The notes beneath the pieces are model-generated. The model saw only the letters and a program-made list of their open reading frames with translations. It did no database searches and was not told where the DNA came from. This document shows, piece by piece, positions 27,607-35,086 of a stretch of 64,000 nt of DNA. Source of the stretch: Gilliamella apis (lineage in GTDB: Bacteria > Pseudomonadota > Gammaproteobacteria > Enterobacterales > Orbaceae). Location of the stretch: NCBI RefSeq assembly GCF_002142155.1, contig NZ_NASD01000003.1, positions 1 to 64,000 of the forward strand, in the 5' to 3' direction. Every line of letters starts with the position of its first letter. The stretch's first letter is position 1. Made by a program: the position numbers and the translations under genes.

Positions 27607-27909
27607 TTAACAACAATCAGCATGTTTTTGTGAGGAAAACTGCATTTGCAAACCTAATGCTTGAACAATTTTAAAGATTGTATTAAAAGTGGGGTTCCCC
27701 TCACCTGATAACGCTTTATAAATACCCTCACGACTTATACCTGTATCACGTGAAAGCTGACTGATGTTTTTAGCTCTAGCTATATCACCAAGTGCAATAA
27801 ATAAAAATTTAGGGTCTCCTTCTTCTATTGCGGCATTTAAATATTCTTGCATTTCTTCATCAGTATTTAAAAAATCAACCACATCAAAAGTTTTTAGTTT
27901 TGTAGTCAT
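27607..27909 (-). CDS. Addiction-module antidote (HigA/HI1420-like HTH antitoxin)
   Basis: The 100-residue protein has a short acidic N-terminus (DVVDFLNTDEEMQEYLNAAIEEGDP) and an Xre-type helix-turn-helix (ISQLSRDTGISREGIYKALS). This is the layout of HI1420-type antidotes. ATG 27909 begins 2 bp after the toxin stop; the longer frame starting at 27921 overlaps the toxin. It should bind the toxin and repress the shared promoter. Confidence 0.85.
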   Translation of the reverse strand: MTTKLKTFDVVDFLNTDEEMQEYLNAAIEEGDPKFLFIALGDIARAKNISQLSRDTGISREGIYKALSGEGNPTFNTIFKIVQALGLQMQFSSQKHADCC

Positions 27910-27911
27910 AA

Positions 27912-28205
27912 TTAACCCCATTTATTTGCTAATTCTTTAGCAATTTTAATATCTGTTTGTTGTGTATCCTTGTCACCGCCACACAATAAAATAACAATTT
28001 CATTATTGCGGTTAACAAAATAAACCCTATACCCTTTTCCACAGTGAATACGCATTTCTGATACACCGCTGCCTACAGGCTTAACATCACCAAAATTACC
28101 TTCTTGCATGCGACGAATTCGAACTTTAATTTTAGCAGCTGCAGTTTTATCTTTAAGCGACTTCAACCATTTTTCCATTTGCTGTGTATAACTTACAGTA
28201 ATCAT
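27912..28205 (-). CDS. RelE/HigB-type toxin (HI1419-like killer protein)
   Basis: The 97-residue basic protein has KWLKSLKDKTAAAKIKVRIRRMQEGNFGDVKPVGSGVSEMRIH and GYRVYFV...IVILLCGGDKDTQQTDI, the pattern of the Gp49/HI1419 branch of RelE/ParE ribosome-dependent RNases. The toxin gene is first in the operon, as usual for this branch. AAAACAGGAATAAAGC precedes the ATG. Confidence 0.88.
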   Translation of the reverse strand: MITVSYTQQMEKWLKSLKDKTAAAKIKVRIRRMQEGNFGDVKPVGSGVSEMRIHCGKGYRVYFVNRNNEIVILLCGGDKDTQQTDIKIAKELANKWG

Positions 28206-28340
28206 GCTTTATTCCTGTTTTAATTTAAAACTATTATATCTTACACCGTTAGAATGTCAACTATGGTTATCAATTATAATTATTTATATTTTTACTAAAC
28301 TTATATAATGCTTATATTGAGGTTAATCATAAAAATAATA

Positions 28341-28589
28341 ATGAATAAAACAATCGATGTTGAAACAGGTGTACCAAACGAAGTTGTTAATATGGTTTTT
28401 GATAATAACTATTCTCCTGCACAAGCGTGGCGTGAGTATTTAAAATTATCTCAAGTTGAAGTTGCGAATAAAATAGATATTAGCCAATCAGCTTATTCTC
28501 AATATGAAAAAAGCCAAAAGTTAAGAAAAGCAACACGGATTAAAATTGCCGAAGCGCTACAAATCAAGCCTGAACTGTTAGATTTTTAA
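28341..28589 (+). CDS. Xre-family helix-turn-helix protein (82 aa)
   Basis: The C-terminal half is a compact HTH (QVEVANKIDISQSAYSQYEKSQKLRKATRIKIAEALQI); the N-terminal half reads DVETGVPNEVVNMVFDNNYSPAQAWREYLK. It is divergent from the HigB/HigA operon, 135 bp away, and may be an orphan antitoxin or a regulator. Start at ATG 28341; the upstream ATG 28308 adds only hydrophobic residues. Confidence 0.7.
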   Translation: MNKTIDVETGVPNEVVNMVFDNNYSPAQAWREYLKLSQVEVANKIDISQSAYSQYEKSQKLRKATRIKIAEALQIKPELLDF

Positions 28590-28590
28590 T

Positions 28591-28610
28591 AAAAAACCCG
28601 CCGAAGCGGG
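28591..28610 (-). terminator. Terminator after the membrane protein gene
   Basis: CCCGC-CGAA-GCGGG (28597-28610) with AAAAAA on its plus-strand left gives a T-run on the minus strand, 12 bp after the gene at 28622-29173. Confidence 0.75.
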
Positions 28611-28621
28611 GTAGAATCTAA

Positions 28622-29173
28622 TTACATTAAAATCAAGGAATCAAAAATTAACTTAACTGCCAAATTTGCCAAGGAGAAACCAATAAATGCAGCTAAAAAA
28701 ACTAAAACGGAAATCGCAAGAATTTCCATACGCCTATTTTTAATTATTTTTTTTCTATCGACCATCATTTTCCATATTAAAATTCCCATCAGGAGAATAC
28801 CTATTACAACAAATACTATTATCATATCAGACTTATTTATATCTAAATTAAATACTTTGGACAAAAAAAAGGAAACTGCAGGGAGCATTAATGTAAAAAA
28901 AGCCATGCAAGTATTTATATCTCTAAACCAGATAAATAATAAAGTGGTAAATGAGTCTTCATTAAATTCTGATTTATCAACACTTTTAGGTTCTGAGCTA
29001 ACTTTTTCAGCATAAAGTTTCAAGTTCGAAGACATCTTCTCCAATCTATTACCAAGCTTCTTCATTAATTCATAGGTCTTATTTATTTTAGAAAAAGTTA
29101 TGAAAATGAGAACGAAAACTAAAGTTATAACTAAAACCGCTATCAGAATAATCATCCAAATTGGAATAAACAT
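28622..29173 (-). CDS. Hypothetical prophage membrane protein (183 aa)
   Basis: Four hydrophobic segments are visible (about 5-27, 88-106, 115-135 and 150-175), with a charged helical loop between the first two. I do not recognise a family. It has its own terminator and lies beside the Septu operon in the same direction. A role as a membrane effector or exclusion protein is possible but unproven. Confidence 0.55.
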   Translation of the reverse strand: MFIPIWMIILIAVLVITLVFVLIFITFSKINKTYELMKKLGNRLEKMSSNLKLYAEKVSSEPKSVDKSEFNEDSFTTLLFIWFRDINTCMAFFTLMLPAVSFFLSKVFNLDINKSDMIIVFVVIGILLMGILIWKMMVDRKKIIKNRRMEILAISVLVFLAAFIGFSLANLAVKLIFDSLILM

Positions 29174-29319
29174 ATAACCAAACTACCTCTATTAATTAAT
29201 AAAAGAGTTAATAGTTTGTTTATTAATAATACAAAAATCAAATGTAAATAGATTAAATAACGTCCGCTGGATTATTTTTTATCCAAAAAAAACAAAAAGA
29301 GTTATATAGACATTCACAG

Positions 29320-29342
29320 GTCATCTTCATTATGAAGATGAC
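29320..29342. repeat. Palindrome left of the Septu operon
   Basis: GTCATCTTCAT-T-ATGAAGATGAC is a perfect 23-nt palindrome. Its core TCTTCATAATGAAGA (read on the minus strand) recurs at 31426-31442 on the other side of the operon. Confidence 0.6.
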
Positions 29343-29350
29343 TGATAATA

Positions 29351-29371
29351 AAAACCACCCGAAAGTGGTTT
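29351..29371 (-). terminator. Terminator of the Septu operon
   Basis: AAACCAC...GTGGTTT pairs around CCGAAA; the minus strand reads into TTTTTA. It lies 28 bp after the ptuB stop. Confidence 0.75.
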
Positions 29372-29398
29372 AATTGAATTTGGTTGGTTAACGATAAA

Positions 29399-30124
29399 TT
29401 ATCTAGAGTCTAGGGCTATTTTTTTGCAGGTTTCATACATTTCATTAAGATCATCATCCCATAAGTCATTATCGATTAAAACTTGTTTGATTATTTTTGT
29501 ATCTTTGTTATTAAGCAAAGTAAAAGCGAGAAAAGCAGAAAAAGCTTTATCTGGTTGGCACAGTTCCAGTGTTGTGATCATATTATTTCTAACATAATCA
29601 ATATTACTTTTATTATTAACTAAATCGTCTATATATTTATTTATACGATTTGAAGCCTCGAATCTTGATTGCAACAATCGTTCATAGTCATTTAAAGCCA
29701 ATTTTTTAATAGTATTGTCACCTTTTGAACCTACATTTCCTTTTGGATACAAACGACAAGCTTGAATAGATAAATGTAATTTAGGATCATCCTCATAAGG
29801 ATTTATAATAGGTGTTATAACAACATCCAAACTCCCTTTTCTGAGATTACACCTTTTACATGAAGGTAACAAATTATCCCAATTTACGACTTCATCAGGA
29901 TATCGTTTTTTACATTTAAAATGCTCAACTTCAACGTATGAATCTTCAATCTGTAATTGACATTCACAATAAGCGCATTTAGAGTTGCTGCTTTCTAATA
30001 ATCGCTCCTTTATTTTTTCGTGATTCCATACAGTATCAGAATTAGACTTATACCTTTCTATTAGTTCTTGAACTTTATCATCGCTTAAGTAATCGGGTTT
30101 TTTCCCTTTTTCTAACTTAATCAT
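29399..30124 (-). CDS. ptuB: PtuB-like HNH endonuclease of a Septu defence system
   Basis: The 241-residue protein has an HNH nuclease core: CAYCECQL, then VEVEHFKCKKRYP with the catalytic His, and WDNLLPSCKRCN closing the zinc site, followed by KGS. This is the TIGR02646/PtuB family. It starts 3 bp after the PtuA stop. In Septu, PtuA and PtuB form a complex that degrades DNA on phage infection. All HNH residues appear intact. Confidence 0.87.
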   Translation of the reverse strand: MIKLEKGKKPDYLSDDKVQELIERYKSNSDTVWNHEKIKERLLESSNSKCAYCECQLQIEDSYVEVEHFKCKKRYPDEVVNWDNLLPSCKRCNLRKGSLDVVITPIINPYEDDPKLHLSIQACRLYPKGNVGSKGDNTIKKLALNDYERLLQSRFEASNRINKYIDDLVNNKSNIDYVRNNMITTLELCQPDKAFSAFLAFTLLNNKDTKIIKQVLIDNDLWDDDLNEMYETCKKIALDSR

Positions 30125-30127
30125 GGA

Positions 30128-31285
30128 TTAACCCTTAAGCCCATCCAATTGCATTTTAAAAAGTGCTCTTAAAGGGTATGTAGGATGAAGTAATTTATCC
30201 AATTCGTTATGAGCTTCAGTAGCAGCTTTTATATCATTATCATCTAGCGCCCTACTAAATTTTGTGTAAACTTCCCTATATTTTTCTGTTCGAACATCTC
30301 TCATACCCATTACATCAGTAAGAATTTCCTCAACTGTCCATCCTTTAAAGCCATGTGGGGCGATATCTAAGGTTCTTTTTTCTAAATGACCATTTTCTCC
30401 AGATAAAGCTATAACTTCGTTCGCCTCGGCGGTTTGAATAACGTGAGGGCTATGCGTACTGATGATAAATTGGGCTTTCGGAAATGTTTTTGTAAGAACG
30501 CTGCAAACTTTACCTTGCCATTCAGGATGAAGGTGTAACTCTATCTCATCAATTAGAATAATTCCATTAAAGTCTGATGCTAAAACATTGTTGTCTTGGA
30601 ATCGATATTCAATTTCTTTAATTATTCCCAATAAAATAAATAAAATTGACCTAAATCCAGAAGATAAAAGTTCAAAATATATTTCTCCTGTAGGTGTTTT
30701 TACAATTATCTCATTTTGAGTGGTAGTTTTACAAAAGGTAACCTTATTATCAAGTAACGAAAAACAGCTTATTGCTAATTTAATGTTTTCTTGTTGAACA
30801 TCAGTTAAATTATTAACATGCGCGCTATGCAAATACCTAGAAACAAACCATTGTTTTATATCATCGTTATCTAAACCTTCAGCGTTTTCCGTTGTTCTAT
30901 TGATAACGTCTGGGTCTGAATTAATACTACTTTCTCGCCTATATTTAAAAACGCGATTAACTTTTAAATATAGTAAATTGAAATTTGCATTTTCATCATT
31001 AACACATTCCCATGTTTTATAGGTAAGATTTGTATATTTTTTCTTTATTGGTCGCGAAATTACTTTTCCATCTACTGAGCTTTTTATGCATCCTTGTTCA
31101 AAACCTGATTTAACACTAATAGATATCGGTTCATAACTTGAAAACAATGATGCAATTGAATCCAAAATATTTGTTTTACCAATTCCGTTTTCACCGCAAA
31201 TAATATTTAAGTTGGGGTCAAAACTATCTAACGACAAGCTAGATATACCGCCAACATTTTCTATTTTTAGTGATTCAATTTTCAT
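30128..31285 (-). CDS. ptuA: PtuA-like ATPase of a Septu defence system
   Basis: The 385-residue SMC/RecF-like ATPase begins MKIESLKIENVGGISSLSL and has Walker A GENGIGKTN, a signature-like LLSSGFRSILFI, Walker B GIILIDEIELHLHPEWQ and the H-loop FIISTHSPHVI. Start 31285 has AGGA 7 bases upstream; the longer frame from 31381 has no ribosome site. Its partner is an HNH protein, making this a two-gene Septu operon with no reverse transcriptase, so it is not a retron. Confidence 0.86.
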   Translation of the reverse strand: MKIESLKIENVGGISSLSLDSFDPNLNIICGENGIGKTNILDSIASLFSSYEPISISVKSGFEQGCIKSSVDGKVISRPIKKKYTNLTYKTWECVNDENANFNLLYLKVNRVFKYRRESSINSDPDVINRTTENAEGLDNDDIKQWFVSRYLHSAHVNNLTDVQQENIKLAISCFSLLDNKVTFCKTTTQNEIIVKTPTGEIYFELLSSGFRSILFILLGIIKEIEYRFQDNNVLASDFNGIILIDEIELHLHPEWQGKVCSVLTKTFPKAQFIISTHSPHVIQTAEANEVIALSGENGHLEKRTLDIAPHGFKGWTVEEILTDVMGMRDVRTEKYREVYTKFSRALDDNDIKAATEAHNELDKLLHPTYPLRALFKMQLDGLKG

Positions 31286-31639
31286 TGCATTATCCTGTTT
31301 ATTTTTATCGTCAGAATAATAGCATAATATTTCGATAAGTTGATCATTAAATGATCTCTTAAAGGTGATGGATTTTTTCATATTATTAATAAACCAAGAA
31401 GAAATTAGAGGGTTATAGAATCTCAGTCTTCATAATGAAGACGCAGGTTTTCATTACTTCGTCACGCATGATACGGTTATACTGAGATCCCCACTACAAA
31501 CCAATATTCTTACAAATGGGGCGCATTGAAACATAAAGCTGTCCATTATGCTCAATGGCTTGGATTGTTGTATTGCAAAATGGGACTTATAATTTTTTTA
31601 AATTATTCATTAATCACTCCTTTTACCTTTTTAATAAAA

Positions 31640-31710
31640 GCTCACATGAAAACAATCCACTGAAGGTAGGCAGCTTCATGCTTTTGCTCCGTCGAGCTAT
31701 TCATGTGAGC
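31640..31710. ncRNA. Candidate structured RNA element
   Basis: GCTCACATGAA (31640-31650) is exactly inverted at 31700-31710. The 49-bp interior contains a nested TGAAG/CTTCA hairpin (31671-31688). It is followed 40 bp later by a strong terminator. No family match is known to me; it could also be an inverted-repeat scar. Confidence 0.3.
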
Positions 31711-31750
31711 GTTAAATCTGTTATTGATTTGCGGAATAATGAGCAATAAA

Positions 31751-31770
31751 AAACCGCCAGAAGGCGGTTT
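31751..31770 (+). terminator. Terminator between structured element and CRISPR array
   Basis: AAACCGCC-AGAA-GGCGGTTT. It could end transcripts from either side, including the leftward crRNA precursor. Confidence 0.75.
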
Positions 31771-31789
31771 GTGATAGTTTTAATTTTGA

Positions 31790-32117
31790 ATTTTTGGCTA
31801 CCTACACGGTAGTGAACGCGAACTGCTCGGCGTATCTTCAAATAAAATTTTTCTAAACTACCTATGCGGCAGTGAACTTGATTTTTGCACGTAAACACGT
31901 GAACCGTTATTTCTAAACTACCTACACGGTAGTGAACAATTGCGAACGTGACAGGTTTGTGTAAATCAATTTCTAAACTACCTACACGGTAGTGAACGGA
32001 AAACTATGATGTAATAAAAAATATTAATATTTCTAAACTACCTACACGGTAGTGAACCATGGATGTTGGCATTCGCTCTTCGCAATGATTTTCTAAACTA
32101 CCTACACGGTAGTGAAC
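31790..32117 (-). CRISPR. Type I-F mini CRISPR array, 6 repeats and 5 spacers, no cas genes
   Basis: Six 28-bp repeats start at 31790, 31850, 31910, 31970, 32030 and 32090, with 32-bp spacers, a 60-bp period. On the minus strand the repeat begins GTTCACTACCGTGTAGGTAG and ends TTTAGAAA, the type I-F form. Repeats 3-6 are identical. Repeat 2 has internal changes, and repeat 1 (31790-31817) is altered at its far end, which marks it as the trailer. The leader is therefore to the right. No cas gene is in the 64 kb. Confidence 0.95.
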
Positions 32118-32255
32118 TAGAACATTATACACAATAAACTTTGTTCAGAAAAAGAATAATAACCAATTTGTAGCTAAAAACCCTTTTTTTACACCTGTTT
32201 ATAATCATTTGATTTTAAATGAATTATAAGAATCAGCAAAAAAAGGGTTAACTAA
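32118..32255 (-). promoter_or_regulatory. CRISPR leader
   Basis: AT-rich region on the leader side, between the array and the antirepressor gene. It contains AACCCTTTTTTT (about 32178-32189) and its inverse AAAAAAAGGGTT (about 32239-32250). Transcription of the array would start here and run leftward. Confidence 0.6.
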
Positions 32256-33077
32256 TTAATGATGTCTAATTACAGGTAAAACCCTATTCCATTTGTCTAT
32301 TATATTTTTTGCTTTAATATGCGCTGTTTCTCGCTCAATAATTAATTTTGCACTATGTAAATTTCGTTTGTACTCGATTGACATAGAGTGAAATGCACTG
32401 ACAAAACTAGAATCAATTGCCCTAAGGGCTGGCTCGATAAGCTCAATTTGAGAACGCATCCTATCTGCTACTTTATAAAGCCAAGCTAAATCGTACCAAT
32501 CTTCATCAGACAACCCGTTTCTCATGCTTACACCACCCAACCACTTAATAGCCTCGTCAAACTTGCTAGCTGGCAAATCTTGGTAACGCGGTACTTTGAA
32601 CTGCAAATAGAATTTAGAATAAATAGCTTGATGATGTTCACCTGTGCGGTATGAACGCTCATTAACAGCCTGTTTAATTGCCTGCTGTTGTTCAACTGAA
32701 ATAGTGTTAGGGTGTTGTTGAGCTACTTTCGGCATGAAGTGGTTATAAAGTACATCGAAACATTCTAATTGATATTGTTTTAAGATAGGTTTTATTTCTG
32801 GATTAACCCTGCTTAATTCTATACCTGCAAGCCAGCCATTGAGATAACCAAGAGGTAAACATAAAACTTCTCTATTTTTACCGTCTTTTGCAACTACCTT
32901 TATCATAAAGGCAGTTGAATTAAGTATTTCATTTCTTTTAATTCTTTGTCTTTGAGCTTCCCAATCCAAACCTATGTTCTCGCATATTGGTTTGATAGCA
33001 ACATAAGGCTTATTATTATAATTGAGAATTGATATTTGTTGATTGTGAAATTGAACTAACTGAATTTGGTTTGACAT
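32256..33077 (-). CDS. P22-type phage antirepressor
   Basis: The 273-residue protein has the P22_AR_N domain (VQFHNQQISILNYNNKPYVAIKPICENIGLDWEAQRQRI and LPLGYLNGWLAGIE) and an antirepressor C-terminal domain with DLPASKFDEAIKWLGG. Antirepressors inactivate prophage repressors. A c4-like RNA with complementarity to its leader lies 135 bp upstream, so expression is probably blocked in the lysogen. AGAGGATATAGT precedes the ATG. Confidence 0.88.
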   Translation of the reverse strand: MSNQIQLVQFHNQQISILNYNNKPYVAIKPICENIGLDWEAQRQRIKRNEILNSTAFMIKVVAKDGKNREVLCLPLGYLNGWLAGIELSRVNPEIKPILKQYQLECFDVLYNHFMPKVAQQHPNTISVEQQQAIKQAVNERSYRTGEHHQAIYSKFYLQFKVPRYQDLPASKFDEAIKWLGGVSMRNGLSDEDWYDLAWLYKVADRMRSQIELIEPALRAIDSSFVSAFHSMSIEYKRNLHSAKLIIERETAHIKAKNIIDKWNRVLPVIRHH

Positions 33078-33212
33078 ACTATATCCTCTTTGATTTTATT
33101 ATTAACCCCATTTTGAGTAGGGCGATCAGGAGCTCAAAACTGCAAAGAGACAGCGGACTTATTTCCCGAGGGTGTTTTATTAGTCGCACTCCCGATCATA
33201 AAATCTGGATAT
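33078..33212 (-). promoter_or_regulatory. Antirepressor mRNA leader with c4 target segments
   Basis: On the plus strand, GCTCAAAAC (33132-33140), CAAAGAG (33143-33149) and CGCACTCCCGAT (33185-33196) recur in the same order within the small RNA upstream, the last with two extra bases. The RNA can therefore base-pair with the antirepressor leader at three points. Confidence 0.6.
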
Positions 33213-33272
33213 AAAAAAGCCGCATTTTCTATCGGGTGCGGTTACCGCTCTTTGAAGGTGTTTTGAGCACCT
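33213..33272 (-). ncRNA. c4-like antisense RNA controlling the antirepressor
   Basis: A promoter (-35 TTGACT at 33308-33303, -10 TATATT at 33284-33279, 18-bp spacer) is followed by about 60 nt ending in a terminator stem CCGCA...TGCGG plus TTTTTT (33241-33213). The RNA contains GCUCAAAAC, CAAAGAG and CGCACCCGAU, complementary in order to the downstream antirepressor leader. This is how the c4 RNA of phages P1 and P7 represses ant. Assignment is from structure and complementarity, not a covariance search. Confidence 0.6.
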
Positions 33273-33321
33273 ATTTAGAATATATATTAATTTAATAAGA
33301 GAAGTCAACTACTATTATTAA

Positions 33322-33408
33322 TAGGTGCCAAGAGGCTCAAAAGCCCAACAAAGATAGGCTGGAGTTATTCCCATTGCTGGTATTTTATTCCTCGCCCTCT
33401 CGGCATTG
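33322..33408. repeat. Diverged second copy of the antirepressor leader
   Basis: Plus-strand sequence here (GAGGCTCAAAAGCC...CAAAGAT...TTATTCCC...TATTTTATT...TCGCCCTCTCGGCAT) aligns with 33128-33196 over about 75 bp in the same order. The c4-like RNA gene lies between the two copies. Confidence 0.55.
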
Positions 33409-33426
33409 AATTTTAGAGTCTAGATT

Positions 33427-33996
33427 TTACAAACGACTTTCTAAAGGTACGCTTGGATCACTTTCTTTTATTGGTTTTGGTATTTCTATATCTACTTTAG
33501 GTAGAGAGCTTAAACCATATTTGACAGTAAGATATTTTTGTTGCAATGCTGCTAATGATTGTTCTTTAGTGGCTATAGTCATTAACTTCATAGATAGAAT
33601 CAGTCCACCGCTATATTTTGAAGCTTCATTTTTATCAATCTCAATTTCTTGTTTTATTGATTGTATTTCGCTTTGTAAATGCTCGGCAAGTTCAGGGTTA
33701 GGATTTGTAACCAACGTTTCGACTTTAACCGCTGATCCAGATTCAATGGAATTTATCCGTTGCTCAACTAAATTTTTGTTTGTTTTTAGAACTTCAAGTC
33801 TCGCAGCAATTAACGATTTTATTAATCCCCCACTATATTGTTCATAATTTTCTGTAGTCGCTTTTATATCATCGTTTGTCTGAGTTAACTCAATATTCAA
33901 TGCTGCCACTTTAGCTTTGTCTTCTTCTGATAATTGTTTATTGCACCCACTTACAAATAAAAGCAATAAAAAAATATAAATTGTATGTTTTAACAT
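33427..33996 (-). CDS. Prophage-encoded lipoprotein
   Basis: A lipoprotein signal (LLLLFVSGC) precedes a coiled-coil-rich domain with two repeats, each centred on YSGGLI.S (EQYSGGLIKSLIAARLEV and SKYSGGLILSMKLMTIA). The two repeats are about 75 residues apart, suggesting an internal duplication. It belongs to a run of exported cargo genes and is plausibly expressed in the lysogen to alter the envelope. Function unknown. Confidence 0.65.
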   Translation of the reverse strand: MLKHTIYIFLLLLFVSGCNKQLSEEDKAKVAALNIELTQTNDDIKATTENYEQYSGGLIKSLIAARLEVLKTNKNLVEQRINSIESGSAVKVETLVTNPNPELAEHLQSEIQSIKQEIEIDKNEASKYSGGLILSMKLMTIATKEQSLAALQQKYLTVKYGLSSLPKVDIEIPKPIKESDPSVPLESRL

Positions 33997-34007
33997 TTTA
34001 TCTCCTA

Positions 34008-34610
34008 CTATAATCCGTTTTTAATTTTATTTTCATTTTCATTTTCTTTATCTGCTTTATATTTTGTAAATAACTCAGATTCATAGACAATGCTTAAATT
34101 ACCTTTACCTCTTTCTATCCCCTCTAGCTGTAGAGATAAATGATCTCCAAAAACTGATGCATAATAACCACATCCTTCATACTTTAAACATTGATAAAAT
34201 TCATCACTATCTTTATAAAGCTTCAACCCTACACTTTCAAGAGAATTATCAGGTTTGCCAAATTTATTTGTTAATGCTTCTTTATATTTAAAATATTCTT
34301 TTTTACCTTTGGTGCCGTATATGTCTGATGTTATTTTTTCATTCATAATAATTTTCATTGCTCCTAAATCTTTATGAACTAATACAAAATATTCAGTAAA
34401 CTTCGGCAATGTCATTGGTGGAGATTTTAAAGAATATATAGATACATTTTCATCAATTGGAGTCGGCTCTAACACAGCACCAGCTTTAGACTCCAATTCT
34501 GCTACTGTCATACCCCATTTCAACCCAAGGGGTGCATCTGGATATTGAGTTTCTGCTAAAACAAATGGGCTTATAAAAAACGATGCTACAATAAAAATTA
34601 ATTTCTTCAT
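34008..34610 (-). CDS. Exported hypothetical cargo protein (200 aa)
   Basis: A signal peptide (about 1-19, ending SPFVLAE) precedes a domain beginning PDAPLGLKWGMTVAELESKAG, a form seen in periplasmic proteins of unknown function. Two cysteines (CLKYEGC) may be disulfide-bonded. The C-terminus is highly charged (KADKENENENK). It lies 11 bp upstream of the lipoprotein gene in the same direction. Confidence 0.6.
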   Translation of the reverse strand: MKKLIFIVASFFISPFVLAETQYPDAPLGLKWGMTVAELESKAGAVLEPTPIDENVSIYSLKSPPMTLPKFTEYFVLVHKDLGAMKIIMNEKITSDIYGTKGKKEYFKYKEALTNKFGKPDNSLESVGLKLYKDSDEFYQCLKYEGCGYYASVFGDHLSLQLEGIERGKGNLSIVYESELFTKYKADKENENENKIKNGL

Positions 34611-34698
34611 ACCATTCTCCTTAGTTTTTAGGTAATGGTATGTTATTTAAAGGATTTTGGCAAGAAAAGCCGCCACTAGGGCTGTTTGTGATGGATTT

Positions 34699-34726
34699 GT
34701 GATTAATCCCTGCGTGTACAGGGAAC
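34699..34726 (+). repeat. Solitary type I-E-like CRISPR repeat
   Basis: GTGATTAATCCCTGCGTGTACAGGGAAC, a dyad-bearing 28-mer, resembles a degenerate type I-E repeat (TATCCC-GCG..-GGGAAC pattern). No second copy lies 61 bp to either side. Its minus-strand translation ITFPVHAGIN is the familiar pseudo-peptide of such repeats. Confidence 0.4.
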
Positions 34727-34754
34727 GTGATACCGAGATCTCTGTATCGCTCAA

Positions 34755-35033
34755 TTATTGCTGTTGAGCCGATTCTTGGCAAATTGAAAGAGCTTCCTGT
34801 AGATGCCACAAAACATTTGGTATTAAAACTATTAGGTTTGGGTTTATCTCGGACTCCTGACGTAATTCAACTAATTTCATCATGCTTCCAGCCTTAATAA
34901 ATTCATTATGGTCTCTAACTTTGGTTAAGCGACCATAATACTTCCCAAATAACCTTATCCAACAATCATCATGCCGATCTGTAGCGAGTATTACGCCATT
35001 TTTATCATGAAAAACTATGGAAAAAACTTTCAT
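34755..35033 (-). CDS. Hypothetical prophage protein (92 aa)
   Basis: The protein begins MKVFSIVFHDKNGVILATDRHDD and has no leader or membrane segment. AAGG lies 9 bases before the ATG. No family is recognised. It is one of several short cargo genes between tape measure and gpM. Confidence 0.5.
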   Translation of the reverse strand: MKVFSIVFHDKNGVILATDRHDDCWIRLFGKYYGRLTKVRDHNEFIKAGSMMKLVELRQESEINPNLIVLIPNVLWHLQEALSICQESAQQQ

Positions 35034-35060
35034 ATGGATACCTTATTTTAGATAATAAAA

Positions 35061-35077
35061 AACCCTCTAAGAGGGTT
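35061..35077 (-). terminator. Terminator of the 338-residue cargo gene
   Basis: AACCCTC-TAA-GAGGGTT, followed on the minus strand by T residues. Confidence 0.8.
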
Positions 35078-35086
35078 TGAATTGCT

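Larger units (their letters stand above)
31286..31789. other. Region between Septu and the CRISPR array
   Basis: No intact gene. It holds a 17-nt palindrome (31426-31442, core shared with the left side of Septu), short uninterrupted frames without starts, and an 11-bp inverted repeat enclosing inner hairpins (31640-31710). A terminator lies at 31751-31770. Confidence 0.6.

Noticed and set aside
29399-31285. Retron with PtuAB effectors
   Set aside because: No reverse transcriptase gene or msr/msd-like region lies next to the PtuA/PtuB genes.
31701-31898. Minus-strand frame running through CRISPR repeats
   Set aside because: Its codons are repeat and spacer sequence; arrays often produce such false ORFs.
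34621-34809. 62-residue minus-strand frame
   Set aside because: It includes the I-E-like repeat pseudo-peptide (FPVHAGIN) and overlaps the better-supported 92-residue gene.
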